Below, one piece after another: positions 31,664 to 34,510 of a stretch of 34,510 nt of DNA. The DNA lies in assembly GCA_020439875.1 (NCBI GenBank), contig JAGRPD010000358.1, positions 1 to 34,510 on the forward strand. The letters run 5' to 3'. Both the position numbers and the translations under genes were made by a program. The stretch's first letter is position 1; each line of letters starts with the position of its first letter. Under the pieces are notes generated by a model, which was not told the origin of the DNA, made no database searches, and worked only from the letters and a program-made list of their open reading frames with translations. The DNA is from Verrucomicrobiales bacterium. GTDB lineage: Bacteria > Verrucomicrobiota > Verrucomicrobiia > Verrucomicrobiales > Verrucomicrobiaceae.

Positions 31664-34510
31664 ATGCATGGGACCTTACGCTTTATCTTCTGCATCCGCT
31701 TGCTCGCGGCGGCTGGGGCTTTTGTGGCGACGGCATCCTGCCTGCGCGCTCAGGCGACGGTGCCGAATGCGGCATCGGTTGCGGATCCGGTGAAACTGAT
31801 CGAGGCTGGGAATCGCGCCTACGCCGCCGGAGACTGGGCGGCAGCGGCGGCGGAGTTTGAGACGTTTCTGCAAAACTTTGGCAGCGCGCCGGAGGCGGCC
31901 GAGGCGGTGGCTCAGATCAAACCGCTGGTGGCGTTGTGCAAAATCCGTCTGGGGGAGTACGGGGCGGCGGGTCAGCTCATCACGGAGGCGCTGGCGCTGC
32001 CGAAGCTGGATCCGAAGTTGCGCGATGAGTTGGCTTTTTGGAAAGGGGTGGTCCTGCTCCAGGTGCAGGCCTACCCGGAGGCGCGGGAGGCCTTTTTGGC
32101 CTATTATCAAACGCCGGAGTTTCAGGCGGCACGGCGCACGGAGTCGATCCTGCTGTTCGGCACCACCTACGTGATGGAAAATGACTTCGCCCAGGCGGCG
32201 GCGTTTTTCGAGCAGCAGGCCTCGCGCCTGTGGCAGCTGAACCCGGAGGCCAGCCTGCGCGGCCAGACGCTGCGGCTGCATGCGCTGATGGAACTCGGTG
32301 AACTCAATGCGGCGCGGGATCTCGTGGCCACTCTGCAACCCCATCTGGATCAAGTGACGCAGATCGTCTCTTTACAAGGTCTGACGGCGGATCTGGGCGG
32401 GCGCTTTTTGGATGGCGGAGATTTTTACTCGGCCATCTTCTGCCTGCAGCGGGTGTGGCCTGCGGCGCGTCTTTTGAAACATCAGGCTGATCGGGTGGAG
32501 CGGCTGAAGCGGGAGCTGGAGACGCTGAAAGCTCAGCCGGGTGGGGAGGCTTTGTTGTTTGCCAAGAAGAGCGTGCTCACCCGCATCGAGCGGGAGCAGC
32601 GCACCTTTGCGGAGGTGAAGGACTTTGACCTCGGCGTGCGCATGCGGCTGGGATTTGCCTACCTCGGCATGGAGCGCTGGCGGGAGGCGGCGCTGGTGCT
32701 GGAGCAGGCGCTCACTCTGCCGGGAGTGGCCGCCCAGCAGGCGCAGGCGGGGCTGGCGGTGATCCAGTGCTGGCAGGAGCTGCGGCGCTACCAGCGCGCC
32801 ATTTCCAATGCGGACGCCTGGCTCACGCGCTTTGAGGGGAAGGTGGAGGCCGACGCCACGGCGCGGGCGCGTTTTCTGATGGCCCAGGCGCTTTATGATG
32901 ATCAGCAGTTCACGGAGGCGGCCCGGGTCTTCGAAGAACTGCACGCCAAACAGCCCGATCATGAGCTGGGTCCGCAGGCGCTGCTGATGGCGGGCCTCAG
33001 CCACCTGATGGCGGACGCCATCGAGCCCGCTCTGGCTCGCCTGGACGAGGTGCAAAAGCAGTTTTCCAAACTCCCCGTCGCGGAGGACGCCAGCTACTGG
33101 CACGGCATGGCGCGCAGCTTTGACGGCCAGCATCAGGCCTGCCGAGATGAGCTGGAGGCGCACCTGAAACGCTACGCCCAGTCCGGCCGCTACACCCCGG
33201 CGGCGGAGTTTCGACGTGCCTCCAGCCGGTTCATGCTCGGTGATTACGAGGGGGCCATCGCGGAATTCGATGCCTACCTCGCCGCCTATCCCGAAGGGGC
33301 TGACGCCGCCGAGGCCAGCGTGCTGAAGGGAGACGCCCTCGGCGCACTGGGAGAGATCGACGCCGCGCTCGAGGCCTACGCCACCATCCCGGCCGGCGCG
33401 TCGCGCACCTGGTATGAGCAGGCCCAGTTCAAGATCGGAAAAATCCACCAGCTCCGTCGCGACTACGCCGCCATGCAGGCGCATTTTGAGACCTTTCTCC
33501 AGCAGCACCCGGATAGTCCGCGTCTCGCTGAGGCCGTGCACTGGGCGGGCGTCGCGCTCATCGCGCAGGATCAGCGAGATGCCGCCCGCCAGCTCTACTG
33601 GCAGGCCATTTCGGAATACGGCAATGAACTCGGCCACCAGGGCGTCGAGGACATTTTGCTGGCCTTGCCGCGCCTTTATCCAGGCAAAGAGGACCGCCTG
33701 GAGCTGCTGCGTGAGTTCCAACGTCGCCGTGCAGTCGCCGAAAAAGCCGGCCAGACGGGGCTCGTCTGCCGCCTGCACTGGGCGGAGGGTCAGCTTCAAG
33801 CCACGCAAAATGCCCGCCTCGCGCTCGCCGATTTCCTCATGGCCGCCGAGCACATCGACGTGGAAAAAATCAATCCCCGCGTCCTCATCGATTGTGCCGA
33901 CGCCTGCCACCGTGCGGGCAGCACCTTGCGCGCCGGAGAGCTGTATCGAGATCTGCTGAAGTGGCACCCGCGTGCCGTCGAGGTGGAGCGCGCCCGCTCC
34001 GGGCTCGGCTTCCTCGCTGCGGAAGCCGGAGATTGGCAGGAGGCCCTGTCGCAGTTTGAGCAATTCGCCAAACGCGCCGTCACTCCCGCCCTCATCGAGG
34101 AGGTCGATTTGAAAAAGGCCGCCCTCCTCGCAGCTCATGGCCGCACCACCGAGGCAACAGCGATTTACAAAGACCTGCTCGCCAGCAAACAAACCTCCGG
34201 ACGGACCAAGGCCCTGGCGCTGCTGGCCTGGGGAGAGGACCTCTCTGCCAAGGATCCCAAAGTCGCCACCGCCTACTTCGAGCGCGTCTATCTGGCCTAC
34301 GGCAAACAGCACGATCTCGCCGCCCGCGCCTACCTCACCCGAGGTCGATTGCTGGAAAAAATGGGCCAGCCGGGCAAGGCCGCGCAGGTCTATGCCGAGC
34401 TACGCGCTCAGGAAGTGCTCGCCCCCTACCCCGAACACGAAGGGGCCGCCTCCCGCCTCAAAGTCACCGGCCCGCCGCCTCCCCCCAAACCCCCGCCGCC
34501 TCCCGCCGCT
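31664..34510 (+). CDS. Large secreted TPR-repeat protein, C-terminus outside window
   Basis: The frame is open for 949 codons to the window edge without a stop. ATG 31664 gives a signal peptide (FIFCIRLLAAAGAFVATASCLRA, cleavage near residue 29), placing it in the periplasm or outer membrane. From about residue 45 the sequence is made of helical repeats of about 34-40 residues with TPR-like spacing: AGNRAYAAGDWAAAAAEFE near 50, then RRYQRAISNADAW, ARFLMAQALYDDQQFTEAA, MLGDYEGAIAEFDAYLAAYPEG and EAGDWQEALSQFEQF. This resembles Sel1/TolA-type or YbgF-like scaffold proteins. The end of the window shows a proline-rich tract (GPPPPPKPPPPPAA), perhaps the start of a linker. Two minus-strand frames over this gene (31676-32353 and 32372-34312) are shadows. 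Function unknown; scaffolding of an envelope complex is plausible. Confidence 0.87.
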   Translation, partial: MHGTLRFIFCIRLLAAAGAFVATASCLRAQATVPNAASVADPVKLIEAGNRAYAAGDWAAAAAEFETFLQNFGSAPEAAEAVAQIKPLVALCKIRLGEYGAAGQLITEALALPKLDPKLRDELAFWKGVVLLQVQAYPEAREAFLAYYQTPEFQAARRTESILLFGTTYVMENDFAQAAAFFEQQASRLWQLNPEASLRGQTLRLHALMELGELNAARDLVATLQPHLDQVTQIVSLQGLTADLGGRFLDGGDFYSAIFCLQRVWPAARLLKHQADRVERLKRELETLKAQPGGEALLFAKKSVLTRIEREQRTFAEVKDFDLGVRMRLGFAYLGMERWREAALVLEQALTLPGVAAQQAQAGLAVIQCWQELRRYQRAISNADAWLTRFEGKVEADATARARFLMAQALYDDQQFTEAARVFEELHAKQPDHELGPQALLMAGLSHLMADAIEPALARLDEVQKQFSKLPVAEDASYWHGMARSFDGQHQACRDELEAHLKRYAQSGRYTPAAEFRRASSRFMLGDYEGAIAEFDAYLAAYPEGADAAEASVLKGDALGALGEIDAALEAYATIPAGASRTWYEQAQFKIGKIHQLRRDYAAMQAHFETFLQQHPDSPRLAEAVHWAGVALIAQDQRDAARQLYWQAISEYGNELGHQGVEDILLALPRLYPGKEDRLELLREFQRRRAVAEKAGQTGLVCRLHWAEGQLQATQNARLALADFLMAAEHIDVEKINPRVLIDCADACHRAGSTLRAGELYRDLLKWHPRAVEVERARSGLGFLAAEAGDWQEALSQFEQFAKRAVTPALIEEVDLKKAALLAAHGRTTEATAIYKDLLASKQTSGRTKALALLAWGEDLSAKDPKVATAYFERVYLAYGKQHDLAARAYLTRGRLLEKMGQPGKAAQVYAELRAQEVLAPYPEHEGAASRLKVTGPPPPPKPPPPPAA

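Noticed and set aside
31676-34312. Two long minus-strand frames over the TPR gene (225 and 646 residues)
   Set aside because: They have no domain motifs and a composition typical of the complement of GC-rich code; the + frame has a signal peptide and clear repeats.
1-34510. CRISPR arrays, tRNA or rRNA genes, insertion sequences, prophage
   Set aside because: No repeat-spacer pattern, cloverleaf, transposase, integrase or phage gene was seen on either strand.

Overview
The window looks like chromosome from a high-GC Gram-negative bacterium of the PVC group, most likely a verrucomicrobial relative. This is inferred from content: three secreted sulfatases of different types, a variant Gfo/Idh/MocA oxidoreductase, a secreted protein that appears to join a VHL-beta-like domain to a zinc protease, an mlaEFD operon without mlaC or mlaB, and almost no Shine-Dalgarno sequences. 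No rRNA, tRNA, CRISPR array or intact insertion sequence was seen.

Layout. 1-881 (-) is the N-terminal part of recQ, followed upstream by a GH25-like secreted protein (-) and an orphan outer-membrane factor lipoprotein (+). 3418-6165 (-) is mlaE-mlaF-mlaD, a retrograde lipid ABC transporter. 6275-11059 is a catabolic-looking block: sulfatase (+), AraC regulator (-), Gfo/Idh/MocA protein (+) and a secreted alpha/beta hydrolase (+). A non-coding, lower-GC stretch (11060-11648) then leads into a polysaccharide secretion locus, all on +. It holds an outer-membrane barrel, a secreted protein with an EF-hand loop, a strong terminator, a short OPX (Wza-type) lipoprotein, a 51-residue lipoprotein, a polyprenyl-phosphate sugar-1-phosphate transferase, a methyltransferase, a membrane GT2, the VHL-like/zinc-protease protein and a sulfamidase-like sulfatase.

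21669-23891 (-) carries rsuA and a third sulfatase. 24037-25740 (+) is an Nramp-fold transporter that has lost both hallmark metal-site motifs. 25747-28625 (-) is grpE-dnaJ-rlmN. 28741-30759 (-) is a STAS protein with a GAF/SpoIIE phosphatase. 30991-31491 (-) is a small lipoprotein, and 31664 to the window end (+) is a very large secreted TPR protein that runs off the edge.

The most interesting part is 11.6-21.7 kb. The OPX protein stops straight after its SLBB domain, so it cannot span the outer membrane alone, and a barrel is encoded just upstream; this matches the OPX-plus-porin arrangement known from myxobacteria. The polymer-assembly genes are translationally coupled to the putative VHL-like/gluzincin protein, followed by a sulfatase, suggesting that export and extracellular processing of a possibly sulfated glycan are linked. 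No flippase, polymerase or chain-length kinase is in the window.
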